A model generated the notes under the pieces. That model had not been told where the DNA came from. It was given only the letters and a program-made list of their open reading frames with translations, and did no database searches. The translations under genes were made by a program, and so were the position numbers. From UBA1740 sp045539995 (lineage in GTDB: Bacteria; Bacillota; Clostridia; Oscillospirales; CAG-272), in assembly GCA_045539995.1 (NCBI GenBank), contig JAZQGJ010000028.1, positions 7,748 to 71,747 of the forward strand: 64,000 nucleotides of DNA. Direction: 5' to 3'. Numbering within the stretch: position 1 is the first letter of the stretch; each line of letters begins with the position of its first letter. Positions 44,491 to 52,621 of the stretch are shown piece by piece.

Positions 44491-45241
44491 GAATACAGTA
44501 AAAAAATATTCTGAAATAAAAAATTATAAGGACAAATTGCTCACGCCTCAAAGCTCTTTCGTGGTTTCTGAGGCATATAGAAGCCTGCGCACCAACCTTA
44601 TGTACACAGGCTGCGCTGAAAAATGTCCCGTATATGCAATAACAGGCTCGTCAGCGAACGTCGGAAAGTCGCTCAGCTGCGCTAATCTGGCGATTTCATA
44701 TGCCCAAATAGGCAAAAAAACTCTTATTATCGACCTTGATATGAGAATGCCCTCGCAGCACAAGGCGTTAGGTCTTGAAAATAAAGAGGGCGTAAGCTCT
44801 TATCTGGCAGGAGTTTCCGATGAACCTAATTTTATGAAAACAGACTATGAAAATCTTTCTGTTATGGTTGTCGGAAGAACACCTCCCGATCCTACAGAGC
44901 TTTTGAATTCTCAGAGATTTTCCTTGCTTTTGGATAAAGCGAGAGAGATTTTTGACGTCATTTTCTTAGACGTTCCCCCTGTCGGAGTTATGTCAGACGC
45001 CTCTATTATCGCAAAGGACGTTACGGGATATATACTCGTTATGGAAGCGGGAGTCAGCAACCGACGCGAGCTTGCGCAGGCGATAAGCACAATAGAAAAG
45101 GTGAACGGTAATATACTCGGCATTGTCTTGAACAGCGCCGATCCTAAATACGACCCGTCCTGGTACGACAGATACGGAAAGAAAAACAAGAATTTTTCGC
45201 AATATGCGGAGTCGCATAGTATTGCGTCACAAGGAAAGTAA
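44483..45241 (+). CDS. BY-type capsular tyrosine kinase (YwqD/CpsD-like)
   Basis: A 252-residue bacterial tyrosine kinase. Walker A is GSSANVGKSLSCANL (about 53), Walker A' is LIIDLDMRMPS (about 82) and Walker B is VIFLDVPPVG. The C-terminus carries a Tyr cluster at KYDPSWYDRYGKKN and FSQYAE, the expected autophosphorylation sites. The ATG at 44483 follows AAGGA by seven bases; another ATG at 44477 is closer to the site. It is cytoplasmic and controls polymer length together with the Wzz-like protein and the phosphatase. Confidence 0.9.
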   Translation: MSKNTVKKYSEIKNYKDKLLTPQSSFVVSEAYRSLRTNLMYTGCAEKCPVYAITGSSANVGKSLSCANLAISYAQIGKKTLIIDLDMRMPSQHKALGLENKEGVSSYLAGVSDEPNFMKTDYENLSVMVVGRTPPDPTELLNSQRFSLLLDKAREIFDVIFLDVPPVGVMSDASIIAKDVTGYILVMEAGVSNRRELAQAISTIEKVNGNILGIVLNSADPKYDPSWYDRYGKKNKNFSQYAESHSIASQGK

Positions 45242-45244
45242 AAA

Positions 45245-45937
45245 ATGTTTTTATGTGATTTTCATTCCCACATTATGCCGGGCGTAGACCACGGCTCAAG
45301 CGGAATCGAAACTACCGAAAAGCAGATTGAAATAATCAAGGAAAGCGGTGTCGGTTCTGTTGTTGCGACACCGCATTTTTATCCTCATATGCATAATATA
45401 GAGAGCTTTCTCGAGCTTCGCCGTCAAGCGCTTGAAACTATGATTCCTCACCTTGAAAAGCATCAGCTCAATTTTTATCTTGGCGCTGAGGTGCTTCTTT
45501 GCGAGGGTATGGAAAGAATGGAAGGACTTTCTGAATTGTGTATTGAGGGCACGGACGTTTTGCTTCTTGAAATGCCGTTTGCGCGTTGGAGTGACGCTCT
45601 TCTTGCGTCTCTTGGCAGAATATCGGAGCTCGGCTTTAATATCGTTTTAGCGCATACGGATCGCTATCCCTCTGAATACATAGCAAAAATTCTTGATTTC
45701 TGCGAGGTAAAATTACAGCTGAACGCAGATGCGTTCTGTAGCATATGGAGCAGAAAAAAGCACGTACCTTTGCTGAAAAAGAATTTAGTATATGCGTTGG
45801 GAAGCGACCTTCACGGTACGAAGGGGTATGGAAGCTTTACGAAAGCGATTAAGCTTTTGGGAAGCGAAAATACCGAGAAAATAATGAAAAACACAGAGCT
45901 GCTTTTAAAGGACGCGAGGACGTATGGAAACATCTGA
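45245..45937 (+). CDS. PHP-domain tyrosine-protein phosphatase (YwqE/CpsB-like)
   Basis: A 230-residue metal phosphatase. FHSHIMPGVDHGSS (about residues 5-18), VATPHFYP (about 40) and ALGSDLHGTKGYG near 185 hold the His/Asp metal ligands of the PHP fold. It reverses the BY-kinase. It starts three bases after the kinase and overlaps the next gene by 14 bases. Confidence 0.9.
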   Translation: MFLCDFHSHIMPGVDHGSSGIETTEKQIEIIKESGVGSVVATPHFYPHMHNIESFLELRRQALETMIPHLEKHQLNFYLGAEVLLCEGMERMEGLSELCIEGTDVLLLEMPFARWSDALLASLGRISELGFNIVLAHTDRYPSEYIAKILDFCEVKLQLNADAFCSIWSRKKHVPLLKKNLVYALGSDLHGTKGYGSFTKAIKLLGSENTEKIMKNTELLLKDARTYGNI

Positions 45938-47030
45938 GCGAAAAGATAAAAAAGAGTTTTTTGAAAAGTACTCATCGAACACCCTTGCGGGAAGCGGAAA
46001 TCAGAGTGTATTTTGCCCAAAAAGCCAGGACGGGCTTAATGTAGGGCGCGTTTTCTTTAAGATTTATCACGGCGGAAGATATAACTATTCATTCCTGTTT
46101 ACAAACATAATAGACTCTACCTATTCCGACGGAAATATAAGCTGCTGTAATTTTGTCTGCGACGATTTCTATATAGAATATATAAGGGTAGGAGTCTGTC
46201 GTGAATGCTCACCTGATCACATGCCTGACGTTGCGCTTGTGAATGTCACTCTTAACGTCGCAAATTCAAGGCAGCTTTCCTCGGGTGAGTTCTTTTTTAC
46301 CGATGAAACAGAGCTTGATGCGCAAACTGGAGAATATATTTGCGTAGAAATTGCCTTCAGAGGCAGAACGGTTCCTTATCACCCAGAGTCTGTATTACCC
46401 GCTTTCGTTCTTTCGGACGGGGAATGGATAGTATCAACGAATCTTCCTTTTCCGTCAATGATAGGCTGTGACAGAAACGTAGGTCTGCGGATAGCATATT
46501 TGGGAGACTCTATAACGCAGGGCATAGGTGTGCCGTATAATTCTTATAAGCATTGGAACGCATTGCTTTCGGATATGCTTTCTTTTGATAACGCCTATTG
46601 GAATCTTGGACTCGGTTACGCGAGAGCCTCTGATGCAGCAAGCGACGGAGCATGGCTCTTCAAGGCAAAGCAAAATGACCTTGTCATAGTTTGCCTCGGC
46701 GTAAACGATATTTTAATGGGCAGGAGCGCAGAGGAAATAATAAAAGACCTGTCACTTATTTGCAAGAATCTGAAGCAAGTCGGGATCAAGACGGTTTTTC
46801 AGACAATTCCGCCCTTTGACTATAGTGAACGGCAAAAAGAAGTTTTCTTTGCCGTAAACGAATATATAAGAAAAGAAATTTCAAGGCAATGCCCTGTTTT
46901 CGATAACGTTCCGTATTTATGCGACGCCTTGCGCGGAGAGCATACAGCTAAATATTGCTCTCACCCTAATGAAGAGGGTTCTCGCGTTTGGGCAGAGGCG
47001 TTTTTCCGTTTTTTAAATAATATTCTGTAA
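45924..47030 (+). CDS. SGNH/GDSL-type hydrolase with N-terminal domain
   Basis: A 368-residue hydrolase. The nucleophile block LGDSITQG is at about residue 192, the block III GVND at about 258 and the Asp/His block SHPNEEG at about 346. An N-terminal domain (about 1-185) is beta-rich and has no name I can give. Proteins of this shape often act as O-acetyl esterases or acyl hydrolases. It has no signal peptide. It is the last gene of the capsule operon, which suggests action on a polysaccharide precursor. Confidence 0.82.
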   Translation: METSERKDKKEFFEKYSSNTLAGSGNQSVFCPKSQDGLNVGRVFFKIYHGGRYNYSFLFTNIIDSTYSDGNISCCNFVCDDFYIEYIRVGVCRECSPDHMPDVALVNVTLNVANSRQLSSGEFFFTDETELDAQTGEYICVEIAFRGRTVPYHPESVLPAFVLSDGEWIVSTNLPFPSMIGCDRNVGLRIAYLGDSITQGIGVPYNSYKHWNALLSDMLSFDNAYWNLGLGYARASDAASDGAWLFKAKQNDLVIVCLGVNDILMGRSAEEIIKDLSLICKNLKQVGIKTVFQTIPPFDYSERQKEVFFAVNEYIRKEISRQCPVFDNVPYLCDALRGEHTAKYCSHPNEEGSRVWAEAFFRFLNNIL

Positions 47031-47039
47031 ATAATTTCA

Positions 47040-47081
47040 CCCGAACCGACACTCTGCGATAAAACAGGCTGTCTGTTCGGG
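47040..47081 (+). terminator. Terminator of the capsule regulation operon
   Basis: CCCGAAC (47040-47046) and GTTCGGG (47075-47081) form a stem extended by ACA/TGT, then CGTTTTTATT follows. Confidence 0.7.
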
Positions 47082-47094
47082 CGTTTTTATTATA

Positions 47095-47955
47095 TCAGTC
47101 AAAGGTGATAGTATGGCGGCGGCTGAAATGCTTCCCGCTCTCGCATACGCTGATGTCTGCCTTGTGAGCGAGAATTCCGTCGAAGTCCTCTGCTTCGGGC
47201 GTTCCGTTCCACGGCTCAAAGCAAACGTATTTTGCGTCAGGCTTGGTCCAGATAAGAAAATGGTCAAAGCCGTCAAAATCCAAGCGAACCCTTCTACCGC
47301 TTTTTCTATGTAAAAGGGTAGCCGCATTGAAGTCCACGTTTATAAATACGAGAGCGTCGCACAGGAAGAAATCGCGCTTAAGCGGCAGCTCATTCTGATT
47401 TTCCATAATAAGCTCGGGTGATGTGGTGGTGTAGGTATAACCTAACTGATGATTGCGAAGAGTAACGTTTTTGTCGAATATCACCGAGTACTCCTCTATT
47501 CCCTCAGGAGTAGCGTACGCCTCGTGAGCGCCAAAATTGAAATACATTTTTTCATCTGAAAGGTTTTCTACACGGTATTCGGTCACTATAGAATTGCGGC
47601 AAAGCGTAAAGCTGACCACAAAATTAAAATCGAAGGGGTACATTTCCTTTAACTTTTCGTTTGAGGAAAGGCAAAAAACCGCGTGGTCCTTTGATACTTC
47701 CTTTATTTCAAATTCGTTTCTTCTGGCGAAGCCGTGCATAGGCATATAATATTCCTTGCCGTTATGTACGTATTTGTCATTTGTGAGGTCGCTGCAAATA
47801 GGGAAAAGCACGGGCGCTCTTCCGTTCCATACGGCAGGATCGCCACACCAGAGCAGATCCTTTCCCTCTGAATTTTTTATACTGTGCAGCTCTGCGCCCA
47901 TAGAATTTATCTCTACTTCGAGAAAGTCGTTTTTTATTGTTACTATTTCTGACAT
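47095..47955 (-). CDS. Aldose 1-epimerase/galactose mutarotase-like protein
   Basis: A 286-residue beta-sandwich protein of the mutarotase superfamily (LacX/YeaD-like). MSEIVTIKNDFLEVEINSMG, then LFPICSDLTNDKYVHNGKEY and MHGFARRNEF are typical. Expected active-site His residues are His74 in MHGFA and one in NFGAHEAY (about 146); a Glu lies in CFEPWNG (about 249). The substrate is an aldose or a hexose-6-phosphate, undefined. AAAAGGAA precedes the ATG. It is monocistronic and convergent with the capsule operon. Confidence 0.85.
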   Translation of the reverse strand: MSEIVTIKNDFLEVEINSMGAELHSIKNSEGKDLLWCGDPAVWNGRAPVLFPICSDLTNDKYVHNGKEYYMPMHGFARRNEFEIKEVSKDHAVFCLSSNEKLKEMYPFDFNFVVSFTLCRNSIVTEYRVENLSDEKMYFNFGAHEAYATPEGIEEYSVIFDKNVTLRNHQLGYTYTTTSPELIMENQNELPLKRDFFLCDALVFINVDFNAATLLHRKSGRRVRLDFDGFDHFLIWTKPDAKYVCFEPWNGTPEAEDFDGILAHKADISVCESGKHFSRRHTITFD

Positions 47956-48114
47956 TTAAAAATTCCTTTTCTTAATTATTATCTACGTTGATATTTTATC
48001 ATATATTTTTCTGAAAGTCACTACTTTTTAATATATTTTTATATAAATTTCAAAATAACAAGAGAAAACCGTTGAGTTTTCAAATTACCTGTCTCAAGCC
48101 GAAGCAAAACAAAC

Positions 48115-48154
48115 AGCGCCTACGACAAACGCATTTAAGTTTATCATAAGCGCT
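48115..48154 (-). terminator. Minus-strand terminator of the 51-residue gene
   Basis: On the minus strand AGCGCTTATGATAAA and TTTGTCGTAGGCGCT pair over all 15 positions, three as G-U wobbles, around a 10-base loop. GTTTGTTTTG follows. On the plus strand those three pairs would be mismatches, so the direction is clear. Confidence 0.8.
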
Positions 48155-48159
48155 CTTTT

Positions 48160-48315
48160 TTATAAAGGTTTTTCCTGCTTCTCTGTAGCTTTTTTGTCCT
48201 TTGGCGGCGTTGCTCCCGACTTCATTTCGGTATGCGCGCGATTAGGCACGGTAGGGTCGGGGGCTGTAGTTGTGGGCTCGCCACCGTTGTTTTTTCTTTT
48301 GTTGCTTTTTTTCAT
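48160..48315 (-). CDS. Small basic disordered protein, 51 residues
   Basis: A short gene with an excellent ribosome site (GAGGTGATAAA before ATG) and its own minus-strand terminator just after the stop, two independent signs of a real gene. The protein opens MKKSNKRKNNGG and is rich in Lys, Pro, Thr and Asn, with no hydrophobic segment and no Cys. It looks disordered. A small acid-soluble or coat-type spore protein is possible by composition only. No family is recognised. Confidence 0.7.
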   Translation of the reverse strand: MKKSNKRKNNGGEPTTTAPDPTVPNRAHTEMKSGATPPKDKKATEKQEKPL

Positions 48316-48496
48316 TTTATCACCTCAAGCTCAGTGTTCCCATTCCTTGTAGTCACTATTCTTGAAAAAACCAAATATAAAAGCCGTTACAATGCTTCAC
48401 TTTGAAAAGCAAATAATAACTTAAGTTTACTTTTTCACTATATTTAGTGAGTATTATACGGGTAAAATTTTTCTTGAAAAAAATTCCAAAAATATA

Positions 48497-48525
48497 TTGA
48501 CAAAACAAAAAAACAATGCTATACT
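48497..48525 (+). promoter_or_regulatory. Promoter of the GntR-ABC operon
   Basis: TTGACA (48497-48502), 17-base spacer, TATACT (48520-48525). Confidence 0.8.
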
Positions 48526-48546
48526 GTATTACAGAGAATAGTACAG
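48524..48546. promoter_or_regulatory. Candidate operator of the GntR/YtrA regulator
   Basis: CTGTATTA (48524-48531) and TAGTACAG (48539-48546) are inverted arms with seven of eight positions matching and a seven-base spacer. The site sits on the end of the -10 box and the start of the transcript, where a repressor would block transcription. GntR proteins bind such dyads. Confidence 0.55.
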
Positions 48547-48576
48547 ATATTACACTTAATACAGAAAGGAGAAAAA

Positions 48577-48966
48577 ATGAGTCTTATTAGCGTGGATTTA
48601 CGAAGCAGAACACCTATTTTTGAGCAGATAGTCTCCTGTGTTGAAGCGCTTGTGCTTCGTGGACTGATGAAGCCCGACGAGCAGCTACCGTCTGTAAGAA
48701 GCCTGGCGTCAGAGCTTGGTATAAACCCGAATACTATACAGAAGGCGTATGCCGAGCTTGAAAATCGAGGGATAATATATTCTCTTAACGCAAGAGGGAA
48801 CTTTGTCAGCTCTGAAATAGGAGAATTGAGAGAAAGAAGCAAGGCGCAGCTTATGAAAAGCATAAAAGAGCAATTATGCGAGGCTGAGAAGCTCAGAATA
48901 AGCAAGAGTGACTTAGAAGCGCTCTTAAATGAAGTATGGGGGGACAAAAATGATACAAATTCTTAA
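48577..48966 (+). CDS. GntR-family regulator, YtrA subfamily
   Basis: A 129-residue repressor. The winged helix occupies residues about 10-75, with GLMKPDEQLPSVRSLASELG and NPNTIQKAYAELENRGIIYS as the GntR signature. There is only a short helical C-terminus, as in YtrA, which senses wall-active antibiotics in Bacillus. AGAAAGGAG precedes the ATG. It overlaps the ABC ATPase start and probably represses its own operon. Confidence 0.92.
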   Translation: MSLISVDLRSRTPIFEQIVSCVEALVLRGLMKPDEQLPSVRSLASELGINPNTIQKAYAELENRGIIYSLNARGNFVSSEIGELRERSKAQLMKSIKEQLCEAEKLRISKSDLEALLNEVWGDKNDTNS

Positions 48967-49849
48967 CGTAGATAAATATTACGACAAATACCTGTCGCTC
49001 GATTCTGCCTGCGCCGAGATAAAGCGTGGAACAATTTTCGGACTTGTGGGTAGCAACGGAAGCGGAAAGAGTACGCTTTTACGAATTATGAGTGGAGTTT
49101 TCAAGCCCGAAAAGGGAAGCGTTCTTTATGACGGAAAGGACGTTTTCGAAAATCCCGAGGTGAAAAAGAGAGTCCTCTATCTTTCAGACGAGCAGTATTA
49201 TTTTCAGTATGCGACGCTAAACGATATGAAGGACCTTTATAAAAGCGTCTACGAGAGCTTTGACGATGGAAAGTATAAAAAGCTGTGCAATCTTTTCGCT
49301 CTGAATCCCACACGCAAGATAAGCACCTTTTCAAAGGGAATGAAAAAGCAGGCGGCGTTTTTACTCGCTCTTTCCTGCCGTCCCGATTATCTTCTCTGCG
49401 ACGAGACCTTTGACGGACTTGACCCCGTTATGAGAAATTTAGTAAAGCGAATAGTTGCCGACGAGGCGGCAGAACGGGGAATGACTACTATAATAGCCTC
49501 GCACAATCTTCGTGAGCTTGAGGACATATGCGATCACATCGCCTTGATACATAAGGCGCGCATCGTTTTTGTCAGCGATATCGACACAATGAAGGATAAT
49601 ATGCATACAGTGCAGGCGGTGGTTTCTGAAAGCTTCAGCCCCGAAGCTCTGTCAGGGCTTAAGTTTACGGGATACAAGCGCAGAGGAAGTATGGTGAGCT
49701 TCGTCTGCAGAGGAAGCAAAGAGGAGATAAACGAGCATATGGAGAAGCTTTCTCCCGAGTTTTATGAGCTTATCCCCTTGACGCTTGAGGAAATATTTAT
49801 AAGTGAAATGGAGGAAAGAGGATATGACAGCTCTAAAACGGATATCTGA
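48950..49849 (+). CDS. ABC transporter ATP-binding protein (YtrB-like)
   Basis: A 299-residue ATPase. Walker A is GLVGSNGSGKSTLLRIMSG (about 32-50), the signature is FSKGMKKQAAFLLAL (about 133) and Walker B is LLCDETFDGLDP (about 154). The ATG at 48950 follows GGGGGG; the ATG at 48929 precedes that site. The gene overlaps the regulator by 17 bases and the permease by 26. A role in export or resistance to wall-targeting agents is likely by context. Confidence 0.9.
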   Translation: MIQILNVDKYYDKYLSLDSACAEIKRGTIFGLVGSNGSGKSTLLRIMSGVFKPEKGSVLYDGKDVFENPEVKKRVLYLSDEQYYFQYATLNDMKDLYKSVYESFDDGKYKKLCNLFALNPTRKISTFSKGMKKQAAFLLALSCRPDYLLCDETFDGLDPVMRNLVKRIVADEAAERGMTTIIASHNLRELEDICDHIALIHKARIVFVSDIDTMKDNMHTVQAVVSESFSPEALSGLKFTGYKRRGSMVSFVCRGSKEEINEHMEKLSPEFYELIPLTLEEIFISEMEERGYDSSKTDI

Positions 49850-51785
49850 GTTTTTTTCACTCAAGTATTATAAAAATTTAATGAAGCGCAGCTGGTCTCA
49901 TTCATTTATCTGCGCCGTAGTTCTTTTTCTTGCTATGCCCGTCTCGACTCTAATAAATATAAATAATGTTACGGACAGAGAATGGACGTATGTTAAAAAG
50001 ATTGAAAGAATAACAGACGCTTTATCTGAGAGCTTTCAGTTTATCTGGATATTTCTCTCTATTGCCGCGGCTGTATTCGGCGGAATTCTGCTTATGAATT
50101 TCCTCTCTGACAGAAAAAAGGCGTATCTCTACCATAGCTTCCCCATAAAGAGAAAGACGCATTATTTCTGTCATATCGCTTCCTGCGCAAGTGATTTTCT
50201 TATCGCTTTTATATTTAATGTCCTGCTGACCGTCGGCGTATTTATGGCGACAGGCGTAGCGAACGGTGAGGTTATTTCCGCGTTTTTCTCGTCTGTGGGA
50301 ATAGCGTTCGTTTACTATATTCTCGCTTTGTCGCTTACCGTGCTTGCCTTGACTCTTACAGGTCAGACGAGCGCCGTCTTTCTTGTATTGCTCGCGATTG
50401 CCTTCCTGCCTATAGGAATTTATTTCTCGGCTGTACAGCTCTTCGACTTCCACGAGTCATACGTCTATTTCGAGCATTTTTATAGCGCCGAGATAGTAAC
50501 GAGGCTTTCAGCGCCTATAAGACTCTTTTATCTCTTATCCTATGAAGTGCCCTACACCTTCAAGGAAGCCATAGTCACTCTGATAGTATCCTGTCTCATT
50601 TTCATAGGGGCTTATTATATCTACAAGCGCAGAAAAATAGAAAGCGCGGGAACGCCCATAGTATCCTTTGCGCTGGGCGAGGCTTTAAAATATATGTTCC
50701 TCTTTGTCGGAACCTTCTTTCTCGGATGGATGTTCTATTCCATAGGTGACAACAGCTATTTCTGGCTAATATTCGGATTTATATTCGGCGCGTTTCTTGT
50801 GTTTATCTTCTTTAATCTGTTCCTGTACCGAAGCCCGAGAAAAATGTTTTACGGCATAAAATGGCTCTGCTTGTTTATTGCATTGTTTCTTATTTTCTTT
50901 GCGCTGACCTTTCTCAGCACGGGAAAAAATATTCCCGACGCTGAAAAGCTTGATAGCGTAGACGTCTATATAAGCGGAAACAAGTATACCTTTGAAGAGG
51001 AAGAAAATATAGAAGAGCTGGTACGCTTTTCGAGAAATATGATAGCAGAGGTGGAATATAACGGAATTCATAGCTACAGGCAGAGAATATTCTTCAACAG
51101 AAAGCTGTTTTTCCCTGCGGGGCGTTACGTGCCTACCGTCAGAGGAGTGGAGGAACGTAAACTTTTGTTAACGTTAATGTATAGCGAGGAGTATATCGAG
51201 CAGCTTGAGGAGATGCTCGAGGATGAGCTTGGTTATACGAGCGACTATTCTAAGCAATACGTAAATATAGACGATTACGGATATTATGAATACAGAGATG
51301 GTAAAGGAGACATTATAGTAAACCGAAACGAGTTTATTCGCGCGGCGTTAAAGGATATAGGAAATCCGAACAGATATGACGGGCAGTACGTAGGCACGGT
51401 TTATCTTCACGGTCTCACCTTTGAGATGTATACCACCGATTTAAATTGTCTCGCCGTTAATCTGTATGAGTCCTCATATGCCTTAAAGGATGTGCTTGAC
51501 GAAATAGACGAAAAGAATAAAAAGTCGATAGAAAAGATAACCGTCACAGATACCGATACGGGAGAGGTGAGGTCGTATACGGGAGATGACGCGTGGGAAA
51601 TATATAGCTGTTGCGTCTCTCGCTCGCATTATGACGTATCCTATACGTCGGTGCATCCTAACTGCGATTATAAATACGAAATAGAGATTTATTACAGGAG
51701 TAATAACGATAGCTTCGTCACAAGCTACTCAAACCGTTTCATAAACGAAAAAATTCCTCTCTTTATCTTAAACGATTTTAAATAA
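49824..51785 (+). CDS. ABC transporter permease with large C-terminal domain
   Basis: A 653-residue protein. The N-terminal half has about eight hydrophobic helices (residues about 30-360), starting with KNLMKRSWSHSFICAVVLFL. The C-terminal half (about 370-650) is soluble, rich in Tyr, Asp and Glu, and probably extracytoplasmic. The ATG at 49824 follows GGAGG by eight bases; a GTG at 49803 is ignored. The pairing with a YtrA-type regulator and ATPase makes this the permease of that transporter. The large domain may sense or bind the ligand. Confidence 0.85.
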   Translation: MTALKRISEFFSLKYYKNLMKRSWSHSFICAVVLFLAMPVSTLININNVTDREWTYVKKIERITDALSESFQFIWIFLSIAAAVFGGILLMNFLSDRKKAYLYHSFPIKRKTHYFCHIASCASDFLIAFIFNVLLTVGVFMATGVANGEVISAFFSSVGIAFVYYILALSLTVLALTLTGQTSAVFLVLLAIAFLPIGIYFSAVQLFDFHESYVYFEHFYSAEIVTRLSAPIRLFYLLSYEVPYTFKEAIVTLIVSCLIFIGAYYIYKRRKIESAGTPIVSFALGEALKYMFLFVGTFFLGWMFYSIGDNSYFWLIFGFIFGAFLVFIFFNLFLYRSPRKMFYGIKWLCLFIALFLIFFALTFLSTGKNIPDAEKLDSVDVYISGNKYTFEEEENIEELVRFSRNMIAEVEYNGIHSYRQRIFFNRKLFFPAGRYVPTVRGVEERKLLLTLMYSEEYIEQLEEMLEDELGYTSDYSKQYVNIDDYGYYEYRDGKGDIIVNRNEFIRAALKDIGNPNRYDGQYVGTVYLHGLTFEMYTTDLNCLAVNLYESSYALKDVLDEIDEKNKKSIEKITVTDTDTGEVRSYTGDDAWEIYSCCVSRSHYDVSYTSVHPNCDYKYEIEIYYRSNNDSFVTSYSNRFINEKIPLFILNDFK

Positions 51786-51861
51786 AAGCATCACACTTTT
51801 TATTTTGACGCATAGTATGATAGCGTAGGGCAGAGCCCACAAAAAAACGGAGGAATACATT

Positions 51862-51963
51862 ATGAATAACAATTGTCTTTGCCATCTTTTTGATGATAAC
51901 TGTACCTGGATCATCATTATAGCGCTCATCATACTCTTTTGCTGCTGCTGCGGCGGTTGCTGA
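51862..51963 (+). CDS. Cysteine-rich micropeptide, 33 residues
   Basis: A tiny gene with a strong CGGAGG site nine bases before the ATG. The product starts MNNNCLCHLFDDNCTW, continues with a hydrophobic segment IIIIALIILF, and ends CCCCGGC: eight Cys in 33 residues. A single membrane-spanning or coat-inserted helix with a Cys cluster at its end is likely. Similar tiny Cys-rich peptides occur widely in Clostridia without known function. Terminators follow. Confidence 0.72.
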   Translation: MNNNCLCHLFDDNCTWIIIIALIILFCCCCGGC

Positions 51964-51970
51964 ATGAAGT

Positions 51971-51996
51971 GACGGCTATCGCTTCAGAATAGCCGT
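51971..51996 (+). terminator. Hairpin after the Cys-rich micropeptide gene
   Basis: ACGGCTAT and ATAGCCGT form a perfect eight-pair stem with a loop of about nine bases, eight bases after the stop. TTTGATG follows. The U-run is weak. Confidence 0.6.
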
Positions 51997-52014
51997 TTGA
52001 TGCGTATGAGAAAG

Positions 52015-52049
52015 ACCGATTATGAAGCCAAAAAAGCTGCATAGTCGGT
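52015..52049 (+). terminator. Second terminator after the Cys-rich micropeptide gene
   Basis: ACCGATTATGAAGC (52015-52028) and GCTGCATAGTCGGT (52036-52049) pair over 13 of 14 positions, one a wobble. TTTTTT follows. Confidence 0.8.
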
Positions 52050-52116
52050 TTTTTACATATTTTTTGAGAGTGCTGCATACTATTGAATGATAAATTTAAA
52101 ATATGGGGGAAAAAGT

Positions 52117-52599
52117 ATGTTTATTTATTCTGTAAGAGCAGCTACGTTAAAATTCTTCGGCGCTGTCGCTCTTTCGCTTGTAGTTCTTATCGCTCTTTTC
52201 GCTTTGATTCAGCCTACGAGTATTGCCGTCGGAGGCGAGGTCTATACGGAAGCGGCAAATTATTCGGGAATAAAAAGCGAGGATGACAGAGTGTCGTTTC
52301 TGTCTCGCTACGGCTGGGAGGTAAGCGGCGCGCCTATATCGGAAAAGACCTTTACCCTGCCGGAAAGCTTTGACAGAGTCCTTATCGGCTATAACGAGCT
52401 TCAGAAGGAGCAGGGGCTTGATCTCTCAAAATATAAAAAGAAAAAGGTGACGAGATACACCTATGAAATTACCAATTATCCCGACTACGAGGAAAAGGTG
52501 TATGCAAATCTTATAATCTATAAAAACAAGGTAATTTCAGCCGACATATGCTCTGCCGATCCCGACGGCTTCGTTCACGGTCTTAAAAAGGACAGATAA
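52117..52599 (+). CDS. DUF4830-like membrane-anchored or secreted protein
   Basis: A 160-residue protein with an N-terminal membrane or signal segment (about 10-34) and a soluble domain. The stretches RVSFLSRYGWEVSG, FDRVLIGYNELQKEQGLDLS and VTRYTYEITNYP match a family of unknown function often numbered DUF4830. The end DGFVHGL is also typical. The ATG at 52117 follows GGGGGA; an ATG at 52087 is in frame but poorly placed. Its role is unknown. It precedes spoVB by 22 bases. Confidence 0.75.
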   Translation: MFIYSVRAATLKFFGAVALSLVVLIALFALIQPTSIAVGGEVYTEAANYSGIKSEDDRVSFLSRYGWEVSGAPISEKTFTLPESFDRVLIGYNELQKEQGLDLSKYKKKKVTRYTYEITNYPDYEEKVYANLIIYKNKVISADICSADPDGFVHGLKKDR

Positions 52600-52621
52600 G
52601 CGTATTTGACGGATAAAAAAT

